DNA of 6,134 nt, from positions 1 to 6,134 of the forward strand of contig JAGBQS010000310.1 of assembly GCA_017632695.1 (NCBI GenBank). Reading direction: 5' to 3'. Of this stretch, positions 5,976-6,134 are shown piece by piece. The translations under genes and the position numbers were made by a program. Under the pieces are notes generated by a model, which saw nothing but the letters and a program-made list of their open reading frames with translations, did no database searches and had not been told where the DNA came from. How positions within the stretch are numbered: the first letter of the stretch is position 1; every line of letters starts with the position of its first letter. This DNA comes from Bacteroidales bacterium (lineage in GTDB: Bacteria > Bacteroidota > Bacteroidia > Bacteroidales > UBA3663).

Positions 5976-6134
5976 TTAGAATACTCCCTGAGCCATCATA
6001 GCCTTGGCAACCTTCATGAAGCCGGCAACGTTGGCACCCTTCACGTAGTTTACATAGCCATCGGCCTCAGTACCGTACTTCACGCAGTTCTCGTGAATGT
6101 TCTCCATAATCCAGAGCAACTTGGCATCAACTTC
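5976..6134 (-). CDS. gdhA: NADP-type glutamate dehydrogenase, C-terminal fragment
   Basis: The reverse strand carries the last 52 residues and stop (TAA at 5976-5978) of a gene running off the right edge. EVDAKLLWIMENIHENCV and GYVNYVKGANVAGFMKVAKA then MMAQGVF match the C-terminus of the hexameric bacterial NADP-specific glutamate dehydrogenases (about 445 residues), where 'YVxGANxAGFxKVAxAMxAQG' forms the terminal helix region. The enzyme makes glutamate from 2-oxoglutarate and ammonium in the cytoplasm and is a main ammonium-assimilation route in Bacteroidales. A strong hairpin terminator begins 27 nt after the stop. NADP versus NAD preference cannot be judged from this fragment. Confidence 0.93.
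   Translation of the reverse strand, partial: EVDAKLLWIMENIHENCVKYGTEADGYVNYVKGANVAGFMKVAKAMMAQGVF

Noticed and set aside
1..6134. Mobile elements, phage genes, CRISPR, defence or secondary-metabolite systems
   Set aside because: No transposase, integrase, terminal repeats, tandem repeat arrays, tRNA attachment site or toxin-antitoxin-like gene pair is visible; every long gene belongs to a recognisable family with ordinary chromosomal roles.

Overview
The window looks like a chromosomal segment from an anaerobic gut-type member of the Bacteroidales (Bacteroidaceae/Prevotellaceae range). Three things point there. Several intergenic regions carry the Bacteroidetes primary sigma promoter signature (-33 TTTG, about 20 bp spacer, -7 TAnnTTTG). 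The predicted starts lack clear Shine-Dalgarno sequences. The protein set (DUF4153 membrane protein, secreted GH43 and PL1 pectin enzymes, a 'YNLSGQRV...GK..IIVK' C-terminal tail) is typical of that order. There is no sign of a mobile element, CRISPR array, tRNA or rRNA.

Layout from left to right. Positions 1-134 (minus) hold the N-terminus of a large protein that I read as the Bacteroidales PEP synthase / PEP-pyruvate-binding protein. A 219-bp AT-rich gap (135-353) contains two back-to-back promoters, one for that gene and one for pgeF (354-1154, plus), the YfiH/DUF152 peptidoglycan-editing protein. pgeF converges with bcp (1161-1616, minus), a thioredoxin-dependent peroxiredoxin. bcp lies 3 nt behind a 540-residue polytopic DUF4153 membrane protein (1620-3242, minus), so the two probably form one operon.

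A second divergent promoter region (3243-3378) separates that operon from a secreted GH43 endo-arabinanase-like enzyme (3379-4401, plus). It converges, with a 21-bp gap, on a secreted PL1 pectate lyase (4423-5799, minus). Upstream of the lyase lie its promoter and a strong hairpin terminator. The terminator belongs to the gene at the right edge, the C-terminal end of NADP-type glutamate dehydrogenase (5976-6134, minus).

Functionally this is a housekeeping neighbourhood (central carbon and nitrogen enzymes, cell-wall quality control, peroxide defence) carrying two pectin-degrading enzymes. The lyase would cut the homogalacturonan backbone and the GH43 the arabinan side chains, so they are complementary. 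No SusC/SusD pair or regulator is visible inside the window, so it does not show a complete polysaccharide utilisation locus. I see no evidence of a novel system. The observations worth a second look concern promoter architecture, the start site and tail of the lyase, and the coupling of bcp to an uncharacterised membrane protein.
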